From positions 1-64,000 of the forward strand of contig NCSJ02000092.1 in NCBI GenBank assembly GCA_002812745.2: a stretch of DNA of 64,000 nt. Direction: 5' to 3'. Under the pieces are notes generated by a model, which saw nothing but the letters and a program-made list of their open reading frames with translations, ran no database searches and was not told the origin of the DNA. This DNA is from Scytalidium lignicola. Lineage: Eukaryota > Ascomycota > Leotiomycetes. Position 1 is the stretch's first letter. Each line of letters opens with the position of its first letter. The translations under genes and the position numbers were made by a program. Shown one piece after another: positions 13,020-24,241 of the stretch.

Positions 13020-14606
13020 CTACAATTTTGCTTTGCCCGCAACACGATCTAATTGCAATACATCTCTGGGCTGTATACCATACTGCGCCAACAACTCCTT
13101 GGTCTTCTCCTTTTGAGCTCCAATCCGCTTGAGCAAAACTGTGCCTCTCTTGGCCTCATTACGGCCCAATTGCGCGATGTGGACTTCATCTGGACCATCG
13201 ACAATCCTCATTGTTCTCCCTGAAGCCCACATAGCCGCCATGGGTGTTTCCTGTGATACACCAGCGCCACCATATGCCTGCATCGCTCGATCAAGTACCT
13301 CAAGGAGCATCGCTGGTACCTGGACCTTAACTTCCGCAATCTCCTTCATGGCCTGTTTCACGCCTTCCTCGTCAATCTTTATTGCTGCGTTGAGAACCGC
13401 AAGCCGAGCAGCATCAATCTCTAATCGACTCCGCGCTACGCGCTCAAGCTGGACTCCGTGCTCAGACAAATATTTGCCGAATGGTTTCTTGTTCGGATCG
13501 CTCAATCGAGCGACAAAGTACTCTAAAGCCTTTTCGGCCTGCAGGTCTTGTGTTAGCTTTCAGTTTGAATGGGACGAGATGGTTGGGTAGACATACACCT
13601 CCAACAGATCTCATCGCATGATGGATCCTCCCAGGTCCAAGGCGACCTTGAACTACCTCAAACCCGCGCCCTTCGCCGAGGACCATGTTCGAGGCTGGCA
13701 CACGGACATTGTTGAAGATAACGTGGCCATGACCGTGCGGAGCATCATCAAAACCAATGACAGAAAGCATACGATGGATTGTTAGGCCAGGTGTGTCGGA
13801 CGGAACTAGGATAACAGACTGTTGCTGATATGGATTCGGATTGTTGGGGTTGGATTTTGCCATCACGATGTAAATCTTACAACGTAAGTCGCCAACACCG
13901 CTGCTCCACCATTTCTAGGAAGTCCATGTAAGCTTCATATTGGGCAATGAAAGAATGAAACTATACTTGGCCATTGAGGACCCAGTGGTCTCCGTCCTTC
14001 TCCATCCGCAACTCGATATTCGTGGCGTCACTCGAAGCAACTTGGGGCTCGGTCATCAGGAAGGCTGATCGGATCTCCCCGTTCAGTAATGGAGGGAGCC
14101 ACTGCTTCTTCTGAGCTTCGGTGCCATACTTCGCAAAGACTTCCATATTTCCCGTGTCAGGAGCAGCACAGTTGGTTGCCTCTGGCGCAACAACGCTCTT
14201 GCCCAGATATTCGGCCATCAGTCCATACTCCAAATTAGTGAAGCCAGGCCCCTCCGTAAAGTGCTTGGGTAGGAATAGATTCCATAGACCTAGTGCCTTT
14301 GCTTTCTTTTTTAAATCCTCAATCACTTGTGGATGAGCTGAGAATCGCGTCGCGGTTGGCTGGCCAATGCCGACTTGCTGTTCGAAGACGGCATCGGCAG
14401 GAATGCACTCCTCTTCCACGAATCTCTCTACCTATCCAGGTTGTCAATTACTCGTAACGAACAACTTATCATGCCCACAATCCGCTGCTTACCAGATCTA
14501 GAGTCTTCTTCGCTCGCTCACTGACGAACGGTCTCGCTATCACCGGGATTCTCTGCGACGCTGGGACGTAGCCATTGGGAGTGTTAATCAGATACGGTAA
14601 GGACAT
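13020..14606 (-). CDS. Acyl-CoA dehydrogenase, peroxisomal AKL terminus
   Basis: Four exons: 14493-14606, 13967-14431, 13599-13914 and 13020-13546, giving 473 aa. Recognisable segments in order: the N-terminal helical domain; the middle beta domain ([18 protein letters not shown], then [16 protein letters not shown] across an intron); and the C-terminal helical domain ([46 protein letters not shown]). This pattern fits the ACAD10/11-like fungal acyl-CoA dehydrogenases, FAD enzymes that introduce the alpha-beta double bond in acyl-CoAs. The protein ends in AKL, a PTS1-type peroxisomal signal. The acceptor of exon 4 (CACAAG) is the least certain junction; the frame across it is consistent ([13 protein letters not shown]). 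Confidence 0.88.
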
Positions 14607-15522
14607 TGTTACAATGGTAAGCTTGCTCCTTCAATCAAAGTTACCGCTACTGATAATTCTGCTGCTTAATCGAGAATTGAGAATTGAGAATTCCTTATAC
14701 AGTTGCGACGAGAACGACCTCGATCTATGTTTTTACTTATAGATGTTTACTAACGAGAGTTGAGGGTTTGCGGGGGGAACCGTTCGATGTCAATTGATTT
14801 ACCGAGCTACCGTAACCATCAAGCCGAGGCCTGTGGAGAAAGGTAAGCTGGGGTACGCAGCGGCCCGGGGTCTACCCCAAACTACGGAATTTATCACGAA
14901 CTTTATCATGACAGTGCGAGATCTTTAAACTAGGAGATCTGGATGGTTCTACCTTACCTAATATTTAAAAGAAGTATGACGCTCTCAGAGAATCGTGAAA
15001 AGTTATCCGATAGTAATGGCAGCAGCAGCTTGAGTTGGTTACGAAAAATGCCACATCCCACTGTTGTAAGTTGATTGATGAGTAACTTATTCCAAATGCC
15101 GCATTCATGTAATCAGTGCAAGTACTGTGGGCATTTATAACTGCATAGATGCTGACATGCAAAATAAGTTACATAATGTTCATAAGTTGGCTGCTGATTT
15201 CCCCAGTCGGTCTGTGGTGCATATTCTCGAGTATTGTTCCTGCCAGAAAGCTATCATCTAACAGTGATTAGTACGTTATACTCTAACCACAGATATAACC
15301 GAGGTCAAATTCTGCATTAAAATCTCCAGATCATCGCCAACTTCAGCCTCGCCGCCTCTAAGTGCTAGATCCCAGACAGAGGTAGCGGTACCCCGAGATT
15401 ATCAAAGGTAGACCAAGTTTCCAGTCGCCCTGCTTTCGAGTTCTTCCACGTCGTACGTGCTACTAAAATAGACGCAAAAGCAAGTGGCCCAAGGTTTATT
15501 TACTCTTCCTACCAAGGACTCG
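14607..15522. other. Intergenic region upstream of the acyl-CoA dehydrogenase
   Basis: This 0.9-kb spacer holds the acyl-CoA dehydrogenase promoter and the 3' flank of the Zn2Cys6 gene. No gene or RNA is recognisable in it. Confidence 0.5.
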
Positions 15523-17244
15523 TTAAAATTCCGACACAGCCATTAGTAATGTTGAGCCAAAGCTATCCAAATCCCTACTCCAACTCAGCAGGTCGCACAT
15601 CAAGTCACTTTCCATGGCATCAATATCCAATTTCCTTGATTTTCGTAAATGGCCAACCTTCAATCCATGCTGACTCTTTCGAGTAGCTAAGTAAGCTCTA
15701 TACTCAGCCTCCCATATTGATTCCGTATCTGCCTGCCATAGTCGTTTAGTGGAAGGGAGCGATATGCTATCAAGAACAGAGCAAGGTGTAGTCCGAGATC
15801 TATTAATCCTAATATCAAACAGAATCTCAAGGAGGTGTAGTAAGATGAGCATCCTAAGGAAAGAAGTTAAGTCAGATTCTGGGCTAAAGAAGCTGTTGGC
15901 GTACCTGGTTCTAGACTCTGTATAGATCCAATCTGACCAACTTGGAAACTCATCATTGCTTAAAAGATAACCGTCGTTATACACCTTCGCAGCAATTTCC
16001 TACCATATTACTCGATCAACAAATTTATTTTGACATACTGTGTTGTTTTACACTTACCCCAGTAGCAATAACGAGCATGAAGTTAAGGTCATCGCAGAAC
16101 CTGTGAGTATCCGACCCCAAGAGAATTGAATACAGCGTTAATGCCTGGAGCGAGTAGAGAAGTGTACGTTTATCATAGTGGGAGTACTATCAGCCTTATT
16201 AGTGCAATATAATTACAGTATTAAGAGACATTCAAAGATTGACTTCTCTGCACCTACCTCATTATAAATCCGTAGTGCTTCATAAAAGAGAGTCCTCGAA
16301 ATAAATGGTATACTGGTGGGAATCTTGCTTAAAAACAAAGGGATTATACTAGTACAATTTGCTAGCGGCTCTGGAAGCCATAAAGTTTTCACACAGCCAT
16401 CATCTTTCTTTTCTAAATGCCTATAGTTATGTATAAAAGGAGCAGATTGATTTTCATGAAATGAAGTGATATATGACTTAATAGTTGAACAAATGTGCTC
16501 AGCCGCTATCTGTGTTGAGACGGAAGACAAAAGCCGTCGACAGAGTAGATTTTGTGACTTCCTTGCTAGCTGCTTTATTTTATCCCATCGATTGGCCATT
16601 TGGTCTGGACAGTCTCCAAGTCTTACGGATTGAGCCAATGGAGGGGGTATGCCTGGTTCACTAGAGGTGCGTGGTGGTCGATCGGATGCTCCAAAACCGA
16701 ACGGCCCTTCAAGATCCATAGAGATATCAAACTGGTAATTAGACCAGCTTATATCATCTGGCATGTCATCCTGAATGACCTCAGAGTCCAAAACCAAACC
16801 AGGCTCTTGTTCGATAAGTTGGCAATCACTATTTGGCCATTGTTCCGTGGGTAATAATAAGAGCTGGGAATTATCTGACCTGTCAACGGAGGGTTGAAGA
16901 GAGTCAAGTAGCTGATAAGGTCCAGTTATGCTTAACGGCATTGTCAGTGGGTTTGCTGATACGCTCGGAGAATTCACAGCAACATGATCAGCAACTTGTT
17001 GCGTGAGCGGCTCGGATTGCCGGAAAACGTTTTCCTGTGCCGGAGAAGTTGATTTTGTGGCGAGAAGCCATGAATTATACGGTGTAGCAGTTGGATGGGG
17101 TAACACTCTCCTTCGTTGACCAAGCTCTCCATATCTGCACTGTAAGGTTTTCTTCTTGCATCGTGAACACCTCGGCCGCTCAAGGCTACATCTAGACTTT
17201 GATATTCTGCACGAGGTACAAGCCTTTTGTCGTGATGAATTCAT
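15523..17244 (-). CDS. Zn2Cys6 (Gal4-type) transcription factor
   Basis: Four exons: 16258-17244, 16058-16186, 15905-15999 and 15523-15853, giving 513 aa. I chose the ATG at 17242-17244, which places the zinc cluster at the usual N-terminal position. An upstream in-frame ATG at 17365-17367 would add 41 residues with no family resemblance. Six cysteines at residues 9, 12, 19, 26, 29 and 36 give the C-x2-C-x6-C-x6-C-x2-C-x6-C binuclear cluster, followed by basic residues. The middle is low complexity. The C-terminal half (YSLQALTLYSILLG, RMLILLHLLEILFDI) resembles the helical region of fungal regulators. It is likely a nuclear DNA-binding regulator, perhaps of the adjacent acyl-CoA dehydrogenase/oxoprolinase pair (inference from adjacency). 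Confidence 0.88.
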
Positions 17245-20182
17245 ATTGTGGAGATGTGTACAAAAGTTGGACTGCTGCCGACATGCCAGCTTCCGGAATT
17301 GTGAAGTGAAAACTGTGGGGCTGGAATGGGCTAAAAGCACTTGTTCGGAATTAACAGTCACCCTCAAATCATTTATTTAACGAGCTTTCACGACTTTGTG
17401 CCGAGCGATTCTTGGGCCAGGTAATAATTTAATCTCTTCTAAAATGCTATTCTTATTCTTCATTTTAAAGAAAGAAAGAAAAGATCTTCTCTTTACTGAT
17501 ATATATAACTCACCAACATCCTCGACTTTTCTCTCGCTTAATCTGTACAAGCAGATCTACAGCCTCATGTCATATATGCGAATTTGCTATGACTGGCTAC
17601 GAGTATGAGTATCGCTCCCAGCTCAACCATTTGAGTTGACTCGGACAACGGAATTGATAATCACGATATTAAATCTAATCAAGTAAATGTCGGTACACTA
17701 CCGATATAACACGTAATACGTCACTTTATGGGTGATATATTAGTTGTGTTGATGGTTGAATGATTGTGAAGGTGGTGGGGTGGAGCTGTAGCTTAAGGCT
17801 ACAGCTCCCCACTACCTAATTGGGACTAGCTAACATGTGACTGATCGCATCCACACGTGACTAGTCCACCAACAGTAAATGATTTCAATCTTTTTATTTT
17901 TTTCCTTTCGAAATATGCACATGAAGATTCGAGGGTTTAAGATGGCTACCAGCAGTCGCCGGTTCGCCTTTTGGTGCTCAGCCCAGGTTCGTACCACAGT
18001 ACGGAGTTATGATGGTGGAATATGAATACGGCGTATGGGAGCTTCTAATATTACGCATCCTACGAAGGAAAGACGGTCAGGCAGGTTACGGTACAACACA
18101 GACCTCCGATCGGGAGGCATGGACCAGGAGCAGAGTGCTGGGTGCAGCTACTTTTCTCCAACCACATAATCAACAGGCGAGAACGGTCGATAAGTTGATG
18201 GATTACGATGTCTTGCTCGGGTTCGCCGTGCGGATCTTTGCTCAGTAATCACAGTAATCTCCCGCTCCCTCCACCACGCTGTAACTGTGTTTACAACACG
18301 GTTCAATAATATAAGTTAATACCTGCGATCTTCGTGGTGATAAGAGCCGTGGATGGAGCTTGGTGGTATTTGGGAATCCGTTGCTGCAATCAATCGCGGG
18401 AAAATGCGCTGCGACAAGAAAATACTGGTATTGCAGAACATCTACTTGGCTGCTCACATCTAATTAATAGTCACAGCAAGGTCAACATCGGTGGTCTTCT
18501 GATGATGGAGTAATTAATTAATGATAAAAGAAGCGTATTTGCATACGGCATCAAAACCCGCGATCTTGTAGCACAGCGTGTTACAAGACCCGACACGCGG
18601 GAGCTCCCAGACCCGAACGAAGGCCACGAGGTTGGTTTCCGTCGCTGCGGGACACTCTAATCCAATCTTTCTTTTCTCCACAACCCACCATCTTCCAACC
18701 TCCATTCTCCATTCTCACCCTCGATGGCATATCCTCGACTGGTGAAAGATAATACATCGCGTTAAACTATGTTTCCTATCCCGGGAGGGCCATTGGTCGA
18801 TCATGAACTCATTTTTCAAAGCAGCACAATCACATGCGAGCAAAAGGCAGCGAATGCCAGATCTCACCTCATCGCTGCAGCTCTGGAGGAACGGCACGAC
18901 TTCACACGCTCTAGGCTAATAAGTCATTACCGTTGGAGTGGACCTTTACGAAAAACGCACACTGTACCCGCTGCACCATGCACGCAAAAAAATGCCGTGC
19001 GCGCAGGAAGAGCACACAAGCGGCTGTTCGAGCTGATGTGCCTGCTGCGCCTTTTGAGGGATCGAGACAGCCACGCTTAAGGACAGGGTTGAGTTCCATT
19101 ATTGATTAGCAGACGAACTCGATTGGGTGCTGGTTCGCCGTGCCATCGGATGAAATGCCTCTCATTTTCGGCTTTACGTGAGCGTAAGTTACCAAATCAT
19201 ATCACTCGACGGCGCTCATTGAAAAACTCTGGACTTGTGTACCGTACACTCTCATCCTAGAAGACGAAGATCTGCCGTCTCTCGTCCAATTCCATTGGGC
19301 TTGTTCTCTCGTTCGTACTCCCCACCAAGAAGCAGCTATTATCGTTCTCGCCGATCAGACTCCCGCACTTGTACTGCACGTACGGTGCCGGGACTCCTCA
19401 CTGTTCTTTCCGTCCCTCCAATAAACTGCATTCCAGCGTGCCAGCCTGGCTGTTTTGGTAGTGGTACCTCTTGGCTGCTGCTACAGCGCCTCCACCCAGG
19501 CTGCGGTGCCTGCAGTTCAGAGGCCAAAAAGGACACAATAGCCCTCTCTTCATCCACACCTTGCCGTGGGCCCCGGAGCGCTCTAGTTCAGCCCTGCTGC
19601 AGACTACGAATTTCCTCTTCCGTTCAGCGGTTTCTGCACTTCAGCTGCATTCCCGCTGCGTGCTGCTGCAACCACAGCGGATGATGACTGAACGGATTGA
19701 GTTTAGATGCAGCCACTCAGCCCCGGTATCTCGAATTAGAACGAATGACAGTGCGTGATGAAGCCCATTGACCAGTCTGGAGAGCATCCAGAGAAGGCTG
19801 CCGAGCAGTGAGATGATAAATGATATCAACGTACATCCCCCTCCCTCTTCAGCTCCGAAGCATGTGTAATTGTAGCTTTAAGGCTGCCCCTTCCTCCTCC
19901 CGTTCTCTCTTTTGCTATCTGTTAATTTCTTTGTTTTATTATTATCGCAACAGGATTCTTGATTCATTCCTCTTTCCATTTCCTGCTGTTTTCGTTTCAA
20001 GTATTTTGAGTTTTCCAAGTCTCTGCGATCCTTGCTCTCTCTGCTCCCAGCATCTTGGTCGCCAACCATTTGGACCCTGTCCGGTATTGCCACGACAGCC
20101 CTGGAAGGGTTGCAATATTTCTGGCCATTTCTAGCAAATCCAAACACTCGGTTTCGCAGGGCTCTTGTGAGAGGGAGGATAC
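17245..20182. other. Long intergenic region, promoters plus one short repeat
   Basis: These 2.9 kb lie between the divergent Zn2Cys6 regulator and the GMC-hydrolase fusion gene. Apart from the repeat at 17688-17874, I found no supported gene. Open frames at 18.0-19.8 kb lack motifs, overlap on opposite strands, and do not join through plausible introns. A pyrimidine-rich stretch at 19,840-20,060 just before the start probably belongs to the promoter/5' leader. Confidence 0.55.
17688..17874 (-). mobile_element. TG...CA short repeat, copy B (187 bp, solo-LTR-like)
   Basis: Read on the minus strand it starts TGTTGGTGGACTAGTCACG and ends GGTAGTGTACCGACA. It is flanked on both sides by the 5-bp direct repeat GTAAA (17683-17687 and 17875-17879). 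TG...CA ends and a 5-bp target duplication are the hallmarks of an LTR, so this looks like a solo LTR. Centrally it has a hairpin with a 10-bp stem, GAGCTGTAGC/GCTACAGCTC. It is nearly identical to copy E. Confidence 0.85.
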
Positions 20183-23100
20183 ATGGCTCCAATCGCCGAG
20201 AATGACGTTGCGCACACAAATGGAAATGGGACGAACGGCACCAAATCCAGCACATTGTTTACCAACGGTGTAGATGGGATAAACGGTTCTCACAGTTTGT
20301 CTGCCTCATCCAGCAGTATCGACATTGAGAACAACGACAGCATTCCCTTGCACAATCGCTTTAATCGGAATCAATATCCTAAGGATCACTCCCATCGCAT
20401 CGACTCGTTTGGTGTTCATGAAGCCGAAGCTGGAGGCCCACGTTCGAAAGCCAACGCCAAAATTGATTCTTATAAAGATGATCCGCACAACAAGACTTTC
20501 CCACGCATTTCCAAGCCCGTCGAGCTTATGCGCAATACCTATGACACGGTAGTCATAGGGTCTGGTTATGGAGGCGGAGTGGCGGCCAGCAGGATGGCCA
20601 GGGCCGGTCACGGCGTTTGCCTACTCGAACTCGGTAAGGAGAGATGGCCTGGAGAGTATCCCTCTGGAGTTACGGATGCCGTAGAGCAGCTTCACGTCTC
20701 CGGCGATTTTGCCCCAGGCTGGCTCAAAGGCAAGTCAATTGATGCTGGGGACCCGACCGGATTGTACCATCTCATTCTTGGCAAGGGACAGAATGCCTTT
20801 GTGGGCAATGGACTCGGTGGAACGAGTCTTCTAAACGCAAATATCTTTCTCGAGGCAACCGACGATGTCATGGCTATGGACGTATGGCCAGAGGAACTGC
20901 GACAACAGGGTGCTTTGAAAAAGTATTACAAGCGCGCTGCTCATGTCCTTCAGCCAAAGCCATACCCGGACGACTGGCCACAACTCCACAAGCTCACAAT
21001 GCTAGAACGTCAGGCCAAAGCTCTAGGCTTTGGCCCCAATTTCTATCGTCCTCCTCAGACGACTCGTTTCGTCAACGGACCCAACAGTACTGGTGTAGAA
21101 ATGTACCCTTCTGCTCTTACGGGGATGGACTCCACGGGTGTCAACGATGGCAGCAAGTCCAGCACTCTAGTCAACTACCTTTCTGATGCCTGGAACTGGG
21201 GCGCAGAGATGTTTTGTGAATGTGAGGTCCGCTACATCAAGAAACACCCCGATCCCAAGGTAGAAGGGTACTTGGTATTTTATGCGTGGCATGGTAGCAA
21301 ACGCGGCGCCTTTAAGACGAATCTTTATGAGGATCTCATGTGGGTGCATGCGAAGAAATGTGTTTTCTTGGGTGCTGGAAGTATAGGCACAACTGAGATT
21401 CTGCTGAGAAGCAAGAGCCTCGGTCTGTCTATGAGTGACAAAGTAGGTTTGAACATGAGTGGGAATGGCGATATCCTTGCTTTTGGATATAACTGTGATA
21501 AAGAAGTTAATGCGATTGGACGATCATTCCCTTCACCTTATAACCCCATTGGACCAACCATTTCAGGAGTGATAGATTGTCGTTATGGCCACGAGAACCC
21601 GTTAGATGGCTTTGTCATTGAAGAAGGTGCCGTACCCAAAGCACTCGCACCGTTGTTTCAGGTCATGCTTGAATCCATGCCTGGGAATCAGGCGCCTAAG
21701 GGTGTCACTCTATTTAACAAAGTCCAGCACGTCCTTGCCCAGCAGGGAAGTCGGTTCCTCGGCCCCTATTTCAAGAAAGGATCCATCGAGAAGACTCAGG
21801 TCTACCTCATCATGTCTCACGATACGAATCAAGCGATTCTTTCTCTCAAGAATGACAAGCCAGTGCTAGAGTTCCTCGGTGTGGGGAGGAGCGATCACGT
21901 TCAGTACCTCAATGGTCTCCTGAAACAAGCCACCGAAGCTGTAGGCGGAACGTTTGTACAAAATCCATTTTACGCTGCGCTCGGTGAGCAGGAGATAACG
22001 GTGCATCCGATTGGAGGCGCATATATGAGTTCCAATGGAACAGGAGACCTGGGCGTAACAAATCATGCTGGCGAAGTCTTCACTGGTCAAGGCGAGGAGA
22101 CGTATCCAGGACTGGTTGTGACTGATGCCGGTGTCATTCCTACTGCATTAGGTGTGAACCCCTTTGCGACAATCACAGCCCTGGCAGAACGCAGTGTTGA
22201 GCTCACTGCTAATAAGCTGGGGCTGGCTATCAATACTCAGCCAAACAGTGTTCTGGACCTCTTTGGTGAACCAGAATATACGCCTGAAAAAAGAGCAATC
22301 CTTGAAAAGGAGGAGCTCGTTCAAGTAGAAGAAGTCGCAAAGGCCACAGCCTTGATCAAAGAGACGGAGGAGGCTAAAATGAGCGGGTTTGGCTTCACAG
22401 AAGTCATGTCCGGCTTCATTCACATTGGCTCGAACCAGTTATATGACGAGAAGGCAGACTTCGAGACTGCTGCGAAGACGGCCAGGGGTCTCTGTGAAGC
22501 TGCGAGATTCTTCCTTTCCGTGAAGACATGGGATACAGAAAGGTTAATTAATCGCGAGGATCACTCTGCAATGCTCACTGGGACGTTTGCATGTGCCGCC
22601 TTGCCCGGATCTCCATTCCTTATTCAGCGAGGTGACTTCAATCTGTTCAGGAAGGATCTTCTAGCTCCAGGCACGAGGAACTTGACCTATGATTTCGATA
22701 TGACATCTGTCAAGGGTGAGCAGTACCATTTCCACGGGTACAAGATTGTCGACTCCTCCGTTACCCTGAGCCCGGTACGGTTCTGGAACGCGACGTCTAC
22801 ATTATATGTGACCATCTCGAAACCTTCTGATTCCTCTGTTCTAGGTGTTGGGATTCTGCACATCAAGCCTATGGATTTCCTTTCTGAGTGCCTGACGCTC
22901 GAACCATACGGCAAGACCCTCATCAGTAAACTCGCATCTGCAACCTCTTTTGCAAAGTTCTTCGTCAAACAATCTGCCTCCCTCTTCTTCTCTCCCTTCA
23001 CCTACCTGCAATACCCTGCGATAACCTACAGCGGCTACATAAACGATACATTACCTGATGAGACGATCCAAATAGTTGCCAGCGACGGAGTTCAAACCAT

Positions 23101-24241
23101 CCTACATAAATGGAACTCAGTCAACCCCACAGTTGAGCGCAAGACACTATTCATGGTGCCTGGTGCTGCCGTAGACCATCAAATCTACGCTCTCCCCACC
23201 ATTGAGACCAACGCTGTGAACTATTTCACGCGCGCAGGCTACGATGTCTACGTCACTGTCCACCGAATCTGCATGCTCATGGTCGCGGAAAACAACTGGA
23301 CAACCTACGACTCCCGACTCGACTTCCGTGCCTGTCTGGAGTGGATCCGTGCAGAACAAAAATCAGAGGAATCCATCTACACAATTGCACACTGCATGGG
23401 CTCGGTAGCCTTCTCCTGCGGCTTGCTAGATGGTACTATTCCGGCGCATTGGATTAAGGGTATCTCCTGCTCACAGGTGTTTATGAATCCAATCTGGGCA
23501 CCGTTGAATATGGCCAAGGTCAAAATTGGCCCGATTAGTTTCGATCGATTGTACAAGATGACGGGTGGGAATTGGTGGAGTTGTTCGAGTAGTACAGAGG
23601 ATAGCTTGTTCCAGAGGGCTGTAAGTCAAGTGTTGAGGTTTTATCCAGACACCAGGTCCGAGATGTGTAATAATGATAGCTGTCATCGGTGCTCGATGGT
23701 CTTTGGAAGGTGTGTACTCTTTCGCACGCATAATTTTATCATGATACTAACTCCTTCTCCAAGACTCTGGAATCACCGCAATCTCAATGAAGCAACTCAT
23801 CGCCAAATCAACCGCTTCTTCGGCGGTGTCAACATGACCCTTCTACATCTCCTCATGCAAATGGGCCACCGGGGCTTTGTAACTTCCAACGCTCCACTCT
23901 TCAACAACCTAACCACACCTGCCAATGTTCGCCGTCTCAAGGGCATTCCCATCTTCCTCTTCTCCGGCAGCGAAAATCACGTCTTGACCCCTGCTGCCAC
24001 GAACCGGACCTACGAGATCTTGACTGACACCTTTGGAGCGGACAACTACGGTCGAAGAGAGGTACCTGGGTACGGCCATCTTGACTGCTGGATGGGACGG
24101 GAGGCATACAAGGACGTTTACCCGATGGTGAGGGAGCAGGTTGATAGAGTCTGTAGAGGAGAGGGGTATAAGTATGTGGAGCTGAGTAAGGAGGAATTGG
24201 CCAATGCTAGGAAGCTTGCTGCCGCGAATGACCGACGGTGA
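20183..24241 (+). CDS. GMC oxidoreductase (cholesterol-oxidase-like) fused to alpha/beta hydrolase
   Basis: There are two exons, 20183-23709 and 23764-24241, giving 1,334 aa. The 54-bp intron is in phase, so retention would only add 18 residues. Residues 1-110 are low complexity. From about residue 118 the ADP-binding fold VVIGSGYGGGVAASRMARAG starts a GMC/cholesterol-oxidase-like FAD domain (GNGLGGTSLLNANIF; C-terminal HPIGGAYMSSNGTGDLGV and GVIPTALGVNPFATI). After residue about 720 a linker leads to a hydrolase domain whose nucleophile elbow is IAHCMGS, with Cys near residue 1071 where serine is usual. The acid/His part is GYGHLDCWMGR. Two-domain proteins of this kind occur in fungi; the substrate may be a sterol or lipid-like alcohol with ester, but this is not established. 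Confidence 0.85.
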   Translation: MAPIAENDVAHTNGNGTNGTKSSTLFTNGVDGINGSHSLSASSSSIDIENNDSIPLHNRFNRNQYPKDHSHRIDSFGVHEAEAGGPRSKANAKIDSYKDDPHNKTFPRISKPVELMRNTYDTVVIGSGYGGGVAASRMARAGHGVCLLELGKERWPGEYPSGVTDAVEQLHVSGDFAPGWLKGKSIDAGDPTGLYHLILGKGQNAFVGNGLGGTSLLNANIFLEATDDVMAMDVWPEELRQQGALKKYYKRAAHVLQPKPYPDDWPQLHKLTMLERQAKALGFGPNFYRPPQTTRFVNGPNSTGVEMYPSALTGMDSTGVNDGSKSSTLVNYLSDAWNWGAEMFCECEVRYIKKHPDPKVEGYLVFYAWHGSKRGAFKTNLYEDLMWVHAKKCVFLGAGSIGTTEILLRSKSLGLSMSDKVGLNMSGNGDILAFGYNCDKEVNAIGRSFPSPYNPIGPTISGVIDCRYGHENPLDGFVIEEGAVPKALAPLFQVMLESMPGNQAPKGVTLFNKVQHVLAQQGSRFLGPYFKKGSIEKTQVYLIMSHDTNQAILSLKNDKPVLEFLGVGRSDHVQYLNGLLKQATEAVGGTFVQNPFYAALGEQEITVHPIGGAYMSSNGTGDLGVTNHAGEVFTGQGEETYPGLVVTDAGVIPTALGVNPFATITALAERSVELTANKLGLAINTQPNSVLDLFGEPEYTPEKRAILEKEELVQVEEVAKATALIKETEEAKMSGFGFTEVMSGFIHIGSNQLYDEKADFETAAKTARGLCEAARFFLSVKTWDTERLINREDHSAMLTGTFACAALPGSPFLIQRGDFNLFRKDLLAPGTRNLTYDFDMTSVKGEQYHFHGYKIVDSSVTLSPVRFWNATSTLYVTISKPSDSSVLGVGILHIKPMDFLSECLTLEPYGKTLISKLASATSFAKFFVKQSASLFFSPFTYLQYPAITYSGYINDTLPDETIQIVASDGVQTILHKWNSVNPTVERKTLFMVPGAAVDHQIYALPTIETNAVNYFTRAGYDVYVTVHRICMLMVAENNWTTYDSRLDFRACLEWIRAEQKSEESIYTIAHCMGSVAFSCGLLDGTIPAHWIKGISCSQVFMNPIWAPLNMAKVKIGPISFDRLYKMTGGNWWSCSSSTEDSLFQRAVSQVLRFYPDTRSEMCNNDSCHRCSMVFGRCVLFRTHNFIMILTPSPRLWNHRNLNEATHRQINRFFGGVNMTLLHLLMQMGHRGFVTSNAPLFNNLTTPANVRRLKGIPIFLFSGSENHVLTPAATNRTYEILTDTFGADNYGRREVPGYGHLDCWMGREAYKDVYPMVREQVDRVCRGEGYKYVELSKEELANARKLAAANDRR

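Noticed and set aside
16213..17367. Start of the Zn2Cys6 regulator at 17367
   Set aside because: It would add 41 residues without family similarity; the ATG at 17244 puts the cluster at the normal distance from the N-terminus.
18009..19758. Several open frames upstream of the GMC-hydrolase gene
   Set aside because: They overlap on both strands, have no motifs, and do not connect through plausible introns; treated as chance frames in promoter DNA.
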